Origin: Bacteroidota bacterium
Lineage (GTDB): Bacteria > Bacteroidota > Bacteroidia > Chitinophagales > BACL12
DNA length: 64,000 bases
Direction of reading: 5' to 3'
NCBI GenBank assembly: GCA_016718035.1
Contig: JADKEK010000001.1
Coordinates: forward strand, 558,001-622,000
A model generated the notes under the pieces. It did not search any database. It was not told the DNA's origin and worked only from the letters and a program-made list of their open reading frames with translations. Positions 17,518 through 26,306 of the stretch are shown here, in pieces. Both the position numbers and the translations under genes were made by a program. The first letter of the stretch is position 1; each line of letters begins with the position of its first letter.

Positions 17518-18651
17518 ATGCGCTTTTATTGTTACATACTCCTGTTTATGGTTGTGATTGTTTCCTGTAAACAATCTGATACAACACCTGCCAATACTAC
17601 TACTGGTAAAACAGTTCCTGTGTTATATGCCAAAGGATTTACCATTACACAATATGATGGATATAAAATTGTTGTGGTAAGAGACCCTTTGGATACCAAT
17701 AAAATTATTCAGCAATATCGTTTAATTACCGATAAACAATTTGCAGGTAATAATTCAAATGAAATTAATATTCAAGTTCCCTTACATGATATCGCCAGTT
17801 TGTCTACCACACATTTAGGTTTTTTCGAAGCCTTGGGTGTAGCTGATAAATTGATTGCATTTAGTGGGACAAAATATATTTACAGCGACTTATTTACAAC
17901 ATTAGTGTCATCAGGAAAAATTCAAGAGGTAGGAGTAGAAGGTGGGATTGATTTAGAACTATTAGTCAGCCTGCAACCGGATATCATCATGAGCTACCAA
18001 ACCGGCGACGAGTCATACGACCATTTTGAAAAAATGAAAAGTATGCAACTGCAACCGGTAATTAATAACGAATACCTCGAGTTAACTCCACTTGGTCAGG
18101 CAGAATGGATTAAATTTATTGCAGCCTTTTTTAATCTGGAAGAAAAAGCCACCACTATTTTCGATAGCATAGCAACTAATTACAATAGTATAAAAAAACA
18201 AGCGGCCGGGGCAAATACTAAACCAACAGTGTTCACTGGCTTAGCATACAAAAATGAATGGACAATTCCCGGAGGTAAAAGTTTTGCTGCTAATTTTATT
18301 AAAGATGCAGGGGCAATATATTTATGGGAAACCGATGATAAAACAGGCAATTTCGCTTTATCATTTGAAGAAATATTTACTACCGCTCAACACGCTAATT
18401 TTTGGCTGAATGTCAGCACAGCAACTTTGTTAAAAGAAATTTTATCCATCGATAAACGATATACTTATTTCGACCCATTCAAAAATAAAACGATTTATAA
18501 CAACTATGCCAGAGTAAATCAAATGGGTGGAAACGATTATTGGGAAAGTGCAATTGTTTACCCTGATAAAGTGTTAAATGATTTAGTGCAAATATTCCAT
18601 CCGGAATTAAAATCGGGCGATAATTATTTTTATTATATCCATTTACAATGA
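17518..18651 (+). CDS. ABC transporter substrate-binding lipoprotein, BtuF-like
   Basis: 377 residues. A lipoprotein signal with lipobox VVSC (Cys near residue 17) is followed by a type III (helical backbone) binding-protein fold. Two lobes are suggested: STTHLGFFEALGVADKLIAF and LLVSLQPDIIMSYQTG in the first, NFIKDAGAIYLWE in the second. It overlaps the permease by 4 bases (ATGA). The B12 riboswitch upstream points to cobalamin as ligand, although iron-siderophore binding proteins share this fold. The start lies at the foot of the terminator-like hairpin, without an obvious RBS. Confidence 0.85.
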   Translation: MRFYCYILLFMVVIVSCKQSDTTPANTTTGKTVPVLYAKGFTITQYDGYKIVVVRDPLDTNKIIQQYRLITDKQFAGNNSNEINIQVPLHDIASLSTTHLGFFEALGVADKLIAFSGTKYIYSDLFTTLVSSGKIQEVGVEGGIDLELLVSLQPDIIMSYQTGDESYDHFEKMKSMQLQPVINNEYLELTPLGQAEWIKFIAAFFNLEEKATTIFDSIATNYNSIKKQAAGANTKPTVFTGLAYKNEWTIPGGKSFAANFIKDAGAIYLWETDDKTGNFALSFEEIFTTAQHANFWLNVSTATLLKEILSIDKRYTYFDPFKNKTIYNNYARVNQMGGNDYWESAIVYPDKVLNDLVQIFHPELKSGDNYFYYIHLQ

Positions 18652-19673
18652 ACAATCAGCGTCATAGTGTATGGTTTGTTTTGTTAAGCATATTAGTGCT
18701 TGTATTATTTTTTGCAGATATTTTAATCGGTTCGGTCTCTATTTCGTTGAATGAAATAATACAGGTGTTTACGGGACAATTACCAACGGATACTCCTCAA
18801 TCTATTATCATATTACAATCGCGACTGCCAAAAGCATTAACAGCAATATTAGCCGGATGTGCTTTACCGGTTGCCGGTTTATTAATGCAAACATTTTTTA
18901 GAAACCCTGTTGCAGGGCCAGATATATTAGGTGTTTCTGCAGGTTCCAGTTTATTGGTGGCATTAGTTATGCTAACTGTTGGCACCTGGTTTTCGATGGA
19001 TGTATTTAGTAATGTGGGCATTATTCTGGCGGCAATTGTTGGTGCCATGCTGGTGTTGTTCATTATTCTCGGTGTTGCTGCCCGTGTGCGCGACAGTGTT
19101 ACCTTGCTCATTTTCGGATTAATGTTTGGGATGGCAATAAGTGCCGTTGTTGGGGTTTTACAATATTATAGCAGTCAGGGCGCATTAAAATTATTTATCA
19201 TGTGGACCTTCGGCAGTTTAAGTGGCGTTACCTGGTCACAATTATATATTTTGGCAGTAATAGTAATAATTGGTTTGTTATTGGCTGTCACCCAAATTAA
19301 AGCACTCAACTTATTATTACTCGGCGAACAATATGCAACATCGTTGGGATTAAATATCCGTAAATCTAAAATATTTATCATCCTCACTACCGGATTATTA
19401 ACCGGGGCTATTACTGCATTTTGTGGTCCCATTGCCTTTATTGGTATTGCCGTTCCACATTTGGCGAGAATGATATTTAAGGTGAATAGTCATGCTATTA
19501 TTTTACCTGCATCTGTTTTATTAGGCATTTGCATTTTACTTATTTGCGATATTATTGCACAAACACCGGGTAATGATGGTGTATTGCCTATTAATGCCAT
19601 CACTGCATTTATGGGTGCGCCGTTTATCATTTATATTATTTGGAAAAATCAACATTTAAAACGCGTATTTTAA
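18648..19673 (+). CDS. FecCD-type ABC permease, BtuC-like
   Basis: 341 residues with roughly ten hydrophobic segments. FecCD family marks include SRLPKALTAILAGCALPVAG, RNPVAGPDILGVSAGSSL, WTFGSLSGVTW and FCGPIAFIGIAVPHLAR, the last being the cytoplasmic coupling region that contacts the ATPase. The ATGA overlap with the binding protein and the TAATG overlap with the ATPase show tight translational coupling. It is assigned to cobalamin by the riboswitch. Confidence 0.9.
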   Translation: MNNQRHSVWFVLLSILVLVLFFADILIGSVSISLNEIIQVFTGQLPTDTPQSIIILQSRLPKALTAILAGCALPVAGLLMQTFFRNPVAGPDILGVSAGSSLLVALVMLTVGTWFSMDVFSNVGIILAAIVGAMLVLFIILGVAARVRDSVTLLIFGLMFGMAISAVVGVLQYYSSQGALKLFIMWTFGSLSGVTWSQLYILAVIVIIGLLLAVTQIKALNLLLLGEQYATSLGLNIRKSKIFIILTTGLLTGAITAFCGPIAFIGIAVPHLARMIFKVNSHAIILPASVLLGICILLICDIIAQTPGNDGVLPINAITAFMGAPFIIYIIWKNQHLKRVF

Positions 19674-20452
19674 TGGAAGCAAAAACGCTGTTGGCAATAA
19701 ATGGTTTAAGTGTTGGTTATCCCGATAAGGTAATATTAAAGGATATGTTATTACATATTCCTGCCAAAAGTATCGTGGCGGTGCTCGGATTGAACGGAAA
19801 AGGAAAATCTACTTTTATTCGCACCTTAGCGGGACTACAGCCTGCTTTGCAAGGAAACATTTTGTTTAATGAGCGACCACTTTCATCTTATACCGCAATT
19901 GAAAGAGCACAATTATTTAGTATTGTATTACCTGGAAGGGGAGATGTAGTGCAGGGATTATTGGTGCATGAATTATTTCATACCACACGTGTCACATTCA
20001 CCAACGGATTTGGAAAAATTACCGATGATGATATTCAATTAATTAATCGTATTTGCACTTCACTGCATATTGAACATTTATTACACAAACGTATTTATCA
20101 ATTGAGTGATGGTGAAGCACAATTAGTATTTATTGCAAGGGCTTTGATACAAGATACACCAATCATTTTTATGGACGAACCGACATCCTATCTGGATGTG
20201 GTAAATAAAGCGGAAATATTTAATTTAATTCAATCATTACCCCAACAAAATAAAACAGTAGTTTTTACTTCTCACGAATTGGAATTGGCATTACAAATTG
20301 CAGATTATTGTTTACTCATCGGCAACGAAGGCAAACATGTCTTCGGCACCACAAAAACAATTATTGAACAAGGTTACATCCCCGATTTCTTCAACAGCAA
20401 AAACGTCCAATTCGACCGAATCACCGGCCGCATTAGTTTGAAAAATGCATAG
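19673..20452 (+). CDS. ABC transporter ATP-binding protein, BtuD-like
   Basis: 259 residues from the ATG at 19673, which overlaps the permease stop (TAATG). Walker A is GLNGKGKST near residue 38, the signature is LSDGEAQLVFIARAL near 135, Walker B is IIFMDEPTSYLD and the switch His lies in FTSHELE. It is last in the riboswitch operon. The FecE/BtuD family matches well; substrate comes from context. Confidence 0.9.
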   Translation: MEAKTLLAINGLSVGYPDKVILKDMLLHIPAKSIVAVLGLNGKGKSTFIRTLAGLQPALQGNILFNERPLSSYTAIERAQLFSIVLPGRGDVVQGLLVHELFHTTRVTFTNGFGKITDDDIQLINRICTSLHIEHLLHKRIYQLSDGEAQLVFIARALIQDTPIIFMDEPTSYLDVVNKAEIFNLIQSLPQQNKTVVFTSHELELALQIADYCLLIGNEGKHVFGTTKTIIEQGYIPDFFNSKNVQFDRITGRISLKNA

Positions 20453-20519
20453 GTTATTGAAGTTAAAATATCTTGGTGATTATAAATTTATTTAGTGGGT
20501 ACCCTTTTAATTTATTTAA

Positions 20520-20621
20520 TTCACCACGAAGTCTCTAAGTTCCGCTAAGTTGCTCAAAGTTTAAATGATTGACTATTCATTCTTAGTGCACCTTTGAGCT
20601 ACTTTGAGCCTTAGTGGTGAA
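20520..20621. repeat. Inverted-repeat element (TTCACCAC/GTGGTGAA ends)
   Basis: About 102 bp with perfect 8-bp terminal inverted repeats at 20520-20527 and 20614-20621. Internal arms include TCTCTAAGTTCCGCTAAG and TTAGTGCACCTTTGAGC, with about 10-11 base spacing. It has the same architecture as the elements at 13821 and 9400. Confidence 0.6.
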
Positions 20622-20712
20622 AAAATGATCGAATTATTACTTCCCGAAACTTCCCGCCATCCCGTTTTCCCGCCAAAAAAAACAAACATCTCAATAAAGC
20701 CTTCAAAAGAAA

Positions 20713-21309
20713 TTAAGCCTTTTTATGCTTCACCTCATAAATAACCTGCTTCACAATAAATAACACATAACGATAATGTACAGACACTAATTCAAGGTCC
20801 ATAGCTTCAAACGTAGCTTTCCATTCTTTATCGTTTTTATTGGTATGCGGACAAGGAGAGTAAAATAAATTCGCAAGTGAATCGAGCCAATAGGTTAAAT
20901 ATTGTTGCACCTTGTTGGTATAAATATCCTCCATAATAATCAGTCTGTCGCAAACGCGCCCAGCCTCTTTAATTACAGCTTCAGGATTATCAATATGATG
21001 CAACACTGTTAATATAATACCGGCTTCAAAATGTCTGTCCGGAAATGGTATCGTTTTGCCATCATAAACAACCGGTTTTACTGAAGGGTCATATTCCCCT
21101 TCATGAATATCAACACAAGTAATGTTCAGACCTTCCTGCTTGAGCAGATGCGCGGCTAAACCATTTCCTGAGCCAAGGTCTAGAATAGCAGTGTTTTTTT
21201 TGAGCAGCGGTATTAGCGGTCTTATCTTTTTTCCGACAAATGGTCTTCCAATTGTATTGAAATACATTTTGCGAAACAAGGGGACTTTATGAATGACGTA
21301 TAATATCAA
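20713..21309 (-). CDS. Class I SAM-dependent methyltransferase
   Basis: 198 residues. Motif I is AILDLGSGNGLAAHLL near residue 42, followed by ITCVDIHEGEYDP, then IPFPDRHFEAGIILTVLHHI near 87, a type 11 methyltransferase layout. The C-terminus (WLDSLANLFYSPCP, then YRYVLFIVKQVIYEV) is hydrophobic, so a lipid or membrane-linked substrate is possible. The start is a TTG at 21309. A TAACTTTG box at 21337-21344 places the transcript start near 21331, consistent with that TTG. The substrate is unknown. Confidence 0.75.
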   Translation of the reverse strand: MILYVIHKVPLFRKMYFNTIGRPFVGKKIRPLIPLLKKNTAILDLGSGNGLAAHLLKQEGLNITCVDIHEGEYDPSVKPVVYDGKTIPFPDRHFEAGIILTVLHHIDNPEAVIKEAGRVCDRLIIMEDIYTNKVQQYLTYWLDSLANLFYSPCPHTNKNDKEWKATFEAMDLELVSVHYRYVLFIVKQVIYEVKHKKA

Positions 21310-21336
21310 TTACTACCTTTTGTGATTAACAGGCAG

Positions 21337-21344
21337 CAAAGTTA
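21337..21344 (-). promoter_or_regulatory. -7 promoter box TAACTTTG (minus strand)
   Basis: Exact TAnnTTTG match on the minus strand at the 3' end of msrB. It would drive the methyltransferase gene separately. Confidence 0.4.
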
Positions 21345-21893
21345 TCTTTTTTCAAATATTAATGAAGCAGAATTGATACAATATCTTAAACCACCGGGCT
21401 GATCGAAGGCATCATCAAATACATGGCCTAAATGGGTGCTGCAACGTGAGCAATGTACTTCCTTGCGCTCATAACCAATTTCGTAGTCGATATCGAAGGC
21501 TACGTTTTTATCATTGATAGGCTGGTAATAACTCGGCCAACCTGTTCCTGAATCAAATTTATGTTTGGCATCAAACAGTGGCATACCACAACCTACACAA
21601 TAAAAAATACCATCTTCGTGGTTATCATGGAATGCATTGCTGAATGCGCGTTCGGTGCCTGCTTCTCTGGCCACATGATATTGCATGGGGGTGAGTTGCT
21701 TTTTCCATTCTTCACTCGTTTTTTCCACTTTAGTGCCATCCCAAACATAAGTGGGTGCTTCTAAAGTAATGGCCACTTTTGAAGTATCTGAGTCTGTTTG
21801 TTGACCTGTTTTAGGTTGAATTGTTTTCGCCTGACCACAGCTAAATATGGCAGGGATTAATATTACTGCAAGTACAGCGAATTGTTTTTTCAT
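21342..21893 (-). CDS. msrB: Peptide-methionine (R)-S-oxide reductase, lipoprotein
   Basis: 183 residues from the ATG at 21893; longer upstream frames lack family support. Lipobox IFSCGQ puts it in the envelope. The SelR domain shows both zinc CxxC pairs (YCVGCGMPLF and HCSRCSTHLGH), TGWPSYYQPI, and the catalytic Cys in LRYCINSASL. It reduces methionine-R-sulfoxide in proteins. It precedes the methyltransferase gene on the same strand but has its own position relative to a promoter. Confidence 0.93.
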   Translation of the reverse strand: MKKQFAVLAVILIPAIFSCGQAKTIQPKTGQQTDSDTSKVAITLEAPTYVWDGTKVEKTSEEWKKQLTPMQYHVAREAGTERAFSNAFHDNHEDGIFYCVGCGMPLFDAKHKFDSGTGWPSYYQPINDKNVAFDIDYEIGYERKEVHCSRCSTHLGHVFDDAFDQPGGLRYCINSASLIFEKR

Positions 21894-22004
21894 TGCGTAA
21901 ATTATTGAGTTGTCAGACATATAAACGTATTTTTTCAACCTTTGGATGTATAACAATTATCACTCAAAATAGTTTCACAATGAAAATTGCCGCAAATAAC
22001 AAGT

Positions 22005-23633
22005 TTAAACTAACTGTCCAGCAGGATATAGCTGGTCTTGTAATTCTTTTACTTTTGGATCAACAATATATTCATCGTATGACATCAACTTATCGATGAT
22101 ACCATTAGGTGTAATCTCGATAATACGATTAGCCACAGTTTGCATAAACTGATGGTCATGAGAAGTAAATATCACAAATCCTTTAAAGTCCTGTAATGCA
22201 TTGTTAAACGCTGTAATACTCTCCATGTCGAGGTGGTTAGTTGGCTCATCTAAAATAAGCGCATTGCCACCTAATAACATCCCACGTGAAATCATACAAC
22301 GTACTTTTTCACCACCTGATAATACTTTACAGCTTTTGAGTGATTCTTCACCACTGAATAACATACGGCCTAAAAATCCACGAACAAATGATTCGTCTTT
22401 ATCTTTAGAATATTGACGTAACCAATCAATTAGATTGAGATCGCCGGTAAAAAATGTGTGATTTTCGTTTGGCAGGTAATTATTCGTTACCGTAACACCC
22501 CATTTAAAAGTGCCATGATCCGCTTCTTTTTCACCTGCAATAATTTCAAAGAAATTTGTTTTTGCTAATGGGTCGCGACTAACGATAGCAATTTTATCAC
22601 CTTTTTCAGCGGTGAATGTAATGTTGTGGAATAATGTTTTGTCACCAATTTTTTTCGAGATTTGATTAACCTGTAAAACCTGGTCTCCCAAATCGCGTTC
22701 CGGTGTAAAGAAAATGCCCGGATATTTACGTGTAGAAGGACGTAATTCTTCGATATTTAATTTTTCTAGTGCTTTTTTACGAGAAGTAGCCTGTTTAGCT
22801 TTAGAAGCATTTGCACTAAAGCGGCTGATAAAGTCCTGTAATTCTTTGCGTTTGTCTTCAGTCTTTTTGTTTTTCTGCGACATTAACTGCAACATCAACT
22901 GTGAAGACTGATACCAGAAGGAATAGTTACCGGTAAAGATGGTGATTTTACCATAATCGATATCTGCAACGTGTGTACAAACCGCATCTAAAAAGTGACG
23001 GTCGTGAGACACAACAATAACGGTATTCTGATAATCAGCCAAGAAGTTTTCCAACCAACTGATAGTATCAATATCTAAGTCGTTGGTAGGCTCATCCATT
23101 AATAAAATATCCGGATTGCCATATAAAGCCTGAGCAAGTAATACCCTTACTTTTTCTTTACCGCTGAGGTTTTCCATGAATTCATAATGTAATTCTTCAC
23201 GGATACCCAGGTTGCTCAATAATTCTGCTGCGTCACTTTCTGCGTTCCAGCCATTCATTTCACCGAATTCAGCTTCTAAATCACCAACGCGAATACCATC
23301 TTCTTCACTAAAATCTGGTTTAGCATAAAGCGCATCTTTTTCCTGAATAATGTTCCACAATTTTTTGTGTCCCATCATAACAGTATGAATAACAGAATGT
23401 TGGTCGAATTCAAAGTGGTTTTGTTTTAAAACCGCCATACGTTCGCCTGGTGTTATATCGATAATTCCGGTGGTAGGTTCAATTTCACCTGAAATGATTT
23501 TCATGAAAGTAGATTTACCGGCACCATTGGCACCAATTATACCATAACAATTGCCTTTGGTAAATTTTAAATTTACTTCATCAAAAAGAATACGTTTGCC
23601 GTAGCGGAGAGAAACATTATTAACAGTAATCAT
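22005..23633 (-). CDS. ABC-F family ATPase (YbiT-like)
   Basis: 542 residues with two ABC domains and no membrane part. The first has GANGAGKSTF near residue 36, LSGKEKVRVLLAQAL and DEPTNDLDIDT. A charged linker follows near 245-300. The second has SRDPLAKTNFFE in place of a canonical Walker A, then LSGGEKVRCMISRGML and DEPTNHLDMES. ABC-F proteins act on the ribosome (translation factors or antibiotic protection). The degenerate second P-loop is typical of the YbiT branch. The promoter box TACCTTTG lies 22 bases upstream. Confidence 0.9.
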   Translation of the reverse strand: MITVNNVSLRYGKRILFDEVNLKFTKGNCYGIIGANGAGKSTFMKIISGEIEPTTGIIDITPGERMAVLKQNHFEFDQHSVIHTVMMGHKKLWNIIQEKDALYAKPDFSEEDGIRVGDLEAEFGEMNGWNAESDAAELLSNLGIREELHYEFMENLSGKEKVRVLLAQALYGNPDILLMDEPTNDLDIDTISWLENFLADYQNTVIVVSHDRHFLDAVCTHVADIDYGKITIFTGNYSFWYQSSQLMLQLMSQKNKKTEDKRKELQDFISRFSANASKAKQATSRKKALEKLNIEELRPSTRKYPGIFFTPERDLGDQVLQVNQISKKIGDKTLFHNITFTAEKGDKIAIVSRDPLAKTNFFEIIAGEKEADHGTFKWGVTVTNNYLPNENHTFFTGDLNLIDWLRQYSKDKDESFVRGFLGRMLFSGEESLKSCKVLSGGEKVRCMISRGMLLGGNALILDEPTNHLDMESITAFNNALQDFKGFVIFTSHDHQFMQTVANRIIEITPNGIIDKLMSYDEYIVDPKVKELQDQLYPAGQLV

Positions 23634-23654
23634 TGCCTAATCAATTTGCGGCTG

Positions 23655-23662
23655 CAAAGGTA
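23655..23662 (-). promoter_or_regulatory. -7 promoter box TACCTTTG for the ABC-F gene
   Basis: Exact TAnnTTTG match on the minus strand, 22 bases before the ATG. Confidence 0.5.
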
Positions 23663-23706
23663 GCAGAAATTAAGGGAAAAACAGCATAATTTAACGGGTA
23701 AATTGC

Positions 23707-24345
23707 CTATTCAGCAAGCAATAAACTGATGTCACGAATTAACTTGCCAACCTCAGCTGTGTCAGTTCCGTCATAATACCCTCTGATTCTGCCTTCGCGG
23801 TCCACCAATGCAAAATTTTCAGTGTGTACAAAATCATTTGGCCCGCCATCACCTTCCGACGCATCTACCAAATAGCTGTAGCGCGCCAGGTCGTAGATTT
23901 GTTTTTTATCGCCTGTCACAAAATTCCACTTATTTGTATCAATTTTCCGATTATTCGCATATCGTTTCAAAACTGAAGGTGTATCATGATCCGGATCCAC
24001 TGTATGCGAAAGAATCATAATGTCAGGATTATTGAGATAAGCTTTGTGCACACGAATCATACCTTCTGTCATCAAAGGACAAATTCCTAAACAAGTGGTA
24101 AAAAAGAAGTCCGCCACGTAAATTTTGCCTTTATATGGCTCCTGGTTGAGCATCACACTATCCTGATTTAGCAAATTAAATGTGGAGACAAAATGCGGCT
24201 GTCCGTCGCCTTGTTCCGGTCCGAAATAAGGAAGAACCGGTTCTTTATGGGTTTTAAGGGTGTTGTTGTAAACGAATCCGATGGCGACTACAACAATAAT
24301 TCCTACTACGATGGTGCCTATCTGAAAACTATTTAACTTTTTCAT
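23707..24345 (-). CDS. SCO1/SenC copper chaperone
   Basis: 212 residues from the ATG at 24345 (MKKLNSFQIG). An N-terminal membrane anchor (IGTIVVGIIVVVAIGFV) is followed by a thioredoxin-fold periplasmic domain. The copper site is visible: CLGIC within FFFTTCLGICPLM, and the partner His in NDFVHTENFAL. SCO proteins deliver copper to the CuA site of cytochrome oxidase. The promoter box TAATTTTG sits just upstream. Confidence 0.92.
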   Translation of the reverse strand: MKKLNSFQIGTIVVGIIVVVAIGFVYNNTLKTHKEPVLPYFGPEQGDGQPHFVSTFNLLNQDSVMLNQEPYKGKIYVADFFFTTCLGICPLMTEGMIRVHKAYLNNPDIMILSHTVDPDHDTPSVLKRYANNRKIDTNKWNFVTGDKKQIYDLARYSYLVDASEGDGGPNDFVHTENFALVDREGRIRGYYDGTDTAEVGKLIRDISLLLAE

Positions 24346-24353
24346 ATATGTTG

Positions 24354-24361
24354 CAAAATTA
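24354..24361 (-). promoter_or_regulatory. -7 promoter box TAATTTTG for the SCO gene
   Basis: Exact TAnnTTTG on the minus strand, 8 bases before the ATG; predicts a very short leader. Confidence 0.5.
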
Positions 24362-24479
24362 CCGGAGTTTGATGCGATTATCAAAACCGTTTAAAATAAA
24401 TTCACACAATTCGATTTGCGTTTGCTCAGCGGCAGCAGTAAGTGTTCGGAAACATATATCTTAGGGCAAAATTTTAGGC

Positions 24480-25973
24480 ATGACGAAGTCGAACAAACTC
24501 ACTGCATTTATTTTGGTTGCCATGGCGCTCGGCATTTTAATTGGTGGTATTTTGAATAAAAAAGCTACCGGTAAAGAATTGGTATATACCCCTTTAGCCG
24601 ATTCGTTGGGTCGTGATTTTATTACACTGGTTTACGACGACAAATCATTTACCCAGGATGTTTTTATTGTCAAGGATGAGAAGGAGAAAAAAATAATGGC
24701 CGATAGTCTGGGAAAATCGGTAGCAATTGTTGTTAAAGGAAAATCTGCGGTATTTATTCCGGCATGCATTCAAACAGGTAAAGTAACTGATTTAAATTGT
24801 GAAATCGAACCAAGTGGAAAAGGTGTTGTCGAAAAAAATCTCATTAAAAAAATTGCCGCAAACGTTTCAGTACTTACTACCATATTTTTATTATTGATTA
24901 AAATGATAATTGCACCATTGGTATTATCTACATTAATTGTGGGTATTGCAAAAATGGGCGATACAAAAACACTGGGAAGAGTAGGGGGGAAAACAATGTT
25001 GTGGTTTATCACTGCGAGTTTAGTATCACTTGTTTTAGGGATGTTATTAGTAAATGCATTTGAACCGGGCGCACACATGAATTTGACCTTACCTGCAGAA
25101 AATGCAAAAACAGGTGTTGAAGGTACAGCAATCACTTTTGTTTCATTTATTACACATGTTTTTCCTTCCAGCATTTTTAAAGCAATGGCGGAAAATGAAA
25201 TTTTACAAATAGTTGTGTTCAGTATATTTTTTGGTGTAGCTGCCGCAGCAATTGGTGAAAAAGCAATGCCATTGGTTAAAGCATTAGATACGCTTTCACA
25301 TATCATGATTAAAATTACTATTTATGTGATGGGTTTTGCTCCGTATGCTGTTTTTGCTGCTATGTGTGCGGTTATTACCACAAAAGGATTATCAGTGCTT
25401 TCTACCTATGCTATTTTTATGGGCGAATTTTATTTTGGTCTATTTATTTTATGGGTTATTTTAATTAGTGCAGGTTTTGCTGTATTGCGTAAACGCGTAT
25501 TTACTTTATTGAGGAGAATTAAAGAACCATTTTTATTGGCATTTAGTACAGCCAGCAGCGAAGCCGCATTCCCGAAATTAATTACCGAATTGGAACGATT
25601 TGGCTGCAATAATAAAATTGTAAGTTTTACTTTACCACTCGGCTACTCATTTAATTTAGATGGTAGTATGATGTATATGACATTTGCGTCCATTTTTATT
25701 GCGCAGTGTTACGGAATAGATTTAACTATAACGCAGGAAATAACTATGCTACTCACTTTAATGATTACATCTAAAGGTATAGCTGCAGTTCCAAGAGCGA
25801 GTTTGGTTGTTATCGCCGGCACAATAAGTATGTTTAATATTCCACAAGCCGGTTTAGTTTTATTATTAGGTATCGACACTTTCCTCGATATGGGTAGAAG
25901 CGCAACTAACGTAATTGGTAATGCTATTGCAACTGCTGCAGTGAGTAAGTGGGAAGGGGCTTTGGAGGACTAA
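24480..25973 (+). CDS. Dicarboxylate/amino acid:cation symporter (SDF/DAACS)
   Basis: 497 residues, multi-pass inner membrane. It has an extra N-terminal extracytoplasmic loop (about 30-125), then the SDF core: LLIKMIIAPLVLSTLIVGIA, FVSFITHVFPSSI, the hairpin-tip motif FSTASSEAAFPKLI, LPLGYSFNLDGSMMYMTFAS (the NxDG cation-site type), and TSKGIAAVPRASLVVIAGT with DMGRSATNVIGNA. It imports glutamate, aspartate or C4-dicarboxylates with Na+ or H+. Substrate cannot be fixed from sequence. Confidence 0.92.
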   Translation: MTKSNKLTAFILVAMALGILIGGILNKKATGKELVYTPLADSLGRDFITLVYDDKSFTQDVFIVKDEKEKKIMADSLGKSVAIVVKGKSAVFIPACIQTGKVTDLNCEIEPSGKGVVEKNLIKKIAANVSVLTTIFLLLIKMIIAPLVLSTLIVGIAKMGDTKTLGRVGGKTMLWFITASLVSLVLGMLLVNAFEPGAHMNLTLPAENAKTGVEGTAITFVSFITHVFPSSIFKAMAENEILQIVVFSIFFGVAAAAIGEKAMPLVKALDTLSHIMIKITIYVMGFAPYAVFAAMCAVITTKGLSVLSTYAIFMGEFYFGLFILWVILISAGFAVLRKRVFTLLRRIKEPFLLAFSTASSEAAFPKLITELERFGCNNKIVSFTLPLGYSFNLDGSMMYMTFASIFIAQCYGIDLTITQEITMLLTLMITSKGIAAVPRASLVVIAGTISMFNIPQAGLVLLLGIDTFLDMGRSATNVIGNAIATAAVSKWEGALED

Positions 25974-26005
25974 TGTGCTGATGGGGATGTGCTGATGTGC
26001 TAATT

Positions 26006-26084
26006 AATGTACCAATGTGTGAATGTACCGATGTACCAATTTGGGGAATGTACCAATGTGAGAATGTACCGATGTACCAATTGG
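26006..26084. repeat. Two tandem 41-bp repeats in the gap 25974-26306
   Basis: The unit begins AATGTACCAATGTG at 26006 and again at 26047 and contains GAATGTACCGATGTACC. It is preceded by degenerate ATGTGCTGATG repeats from 25976. This is low-complexity intergenic DNA with no coding frame. Confidence 0.75.
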
Positions 26085-26182
26085 ATGATGCAGTAAGCAT
26101 CTAATTTTAAAACCAAGGATGCGCTAAGCATCCGCAAAAGTGGAAATGATAGCACGAAACTAGCAAGGTAGTGGAAACCCCA

Positions 26183-26214
26183 TTTGCTAATTTGCTAATC
26201 AGCTAATTTGCTAA
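26183..26214. repeat. Four 8-bp tandem repeats TTTGCTAA
   Basis: TTTGCTAA occurs three times exactly and once as TCAGCTAA, at 26183-26214. It lies in the same 333-base gap between the symporter and MFS genes. Confidence 0.75.
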
Positions 26215-26306
26215 TTTCCGCCGGTTTCCTAAAAATGCCGGAGCGTTCAGTTAATTTTGGCCAAGAATTTTTTGGTTAGGTATTCACTCAAACAGTTTTA
26301 CTCAAA

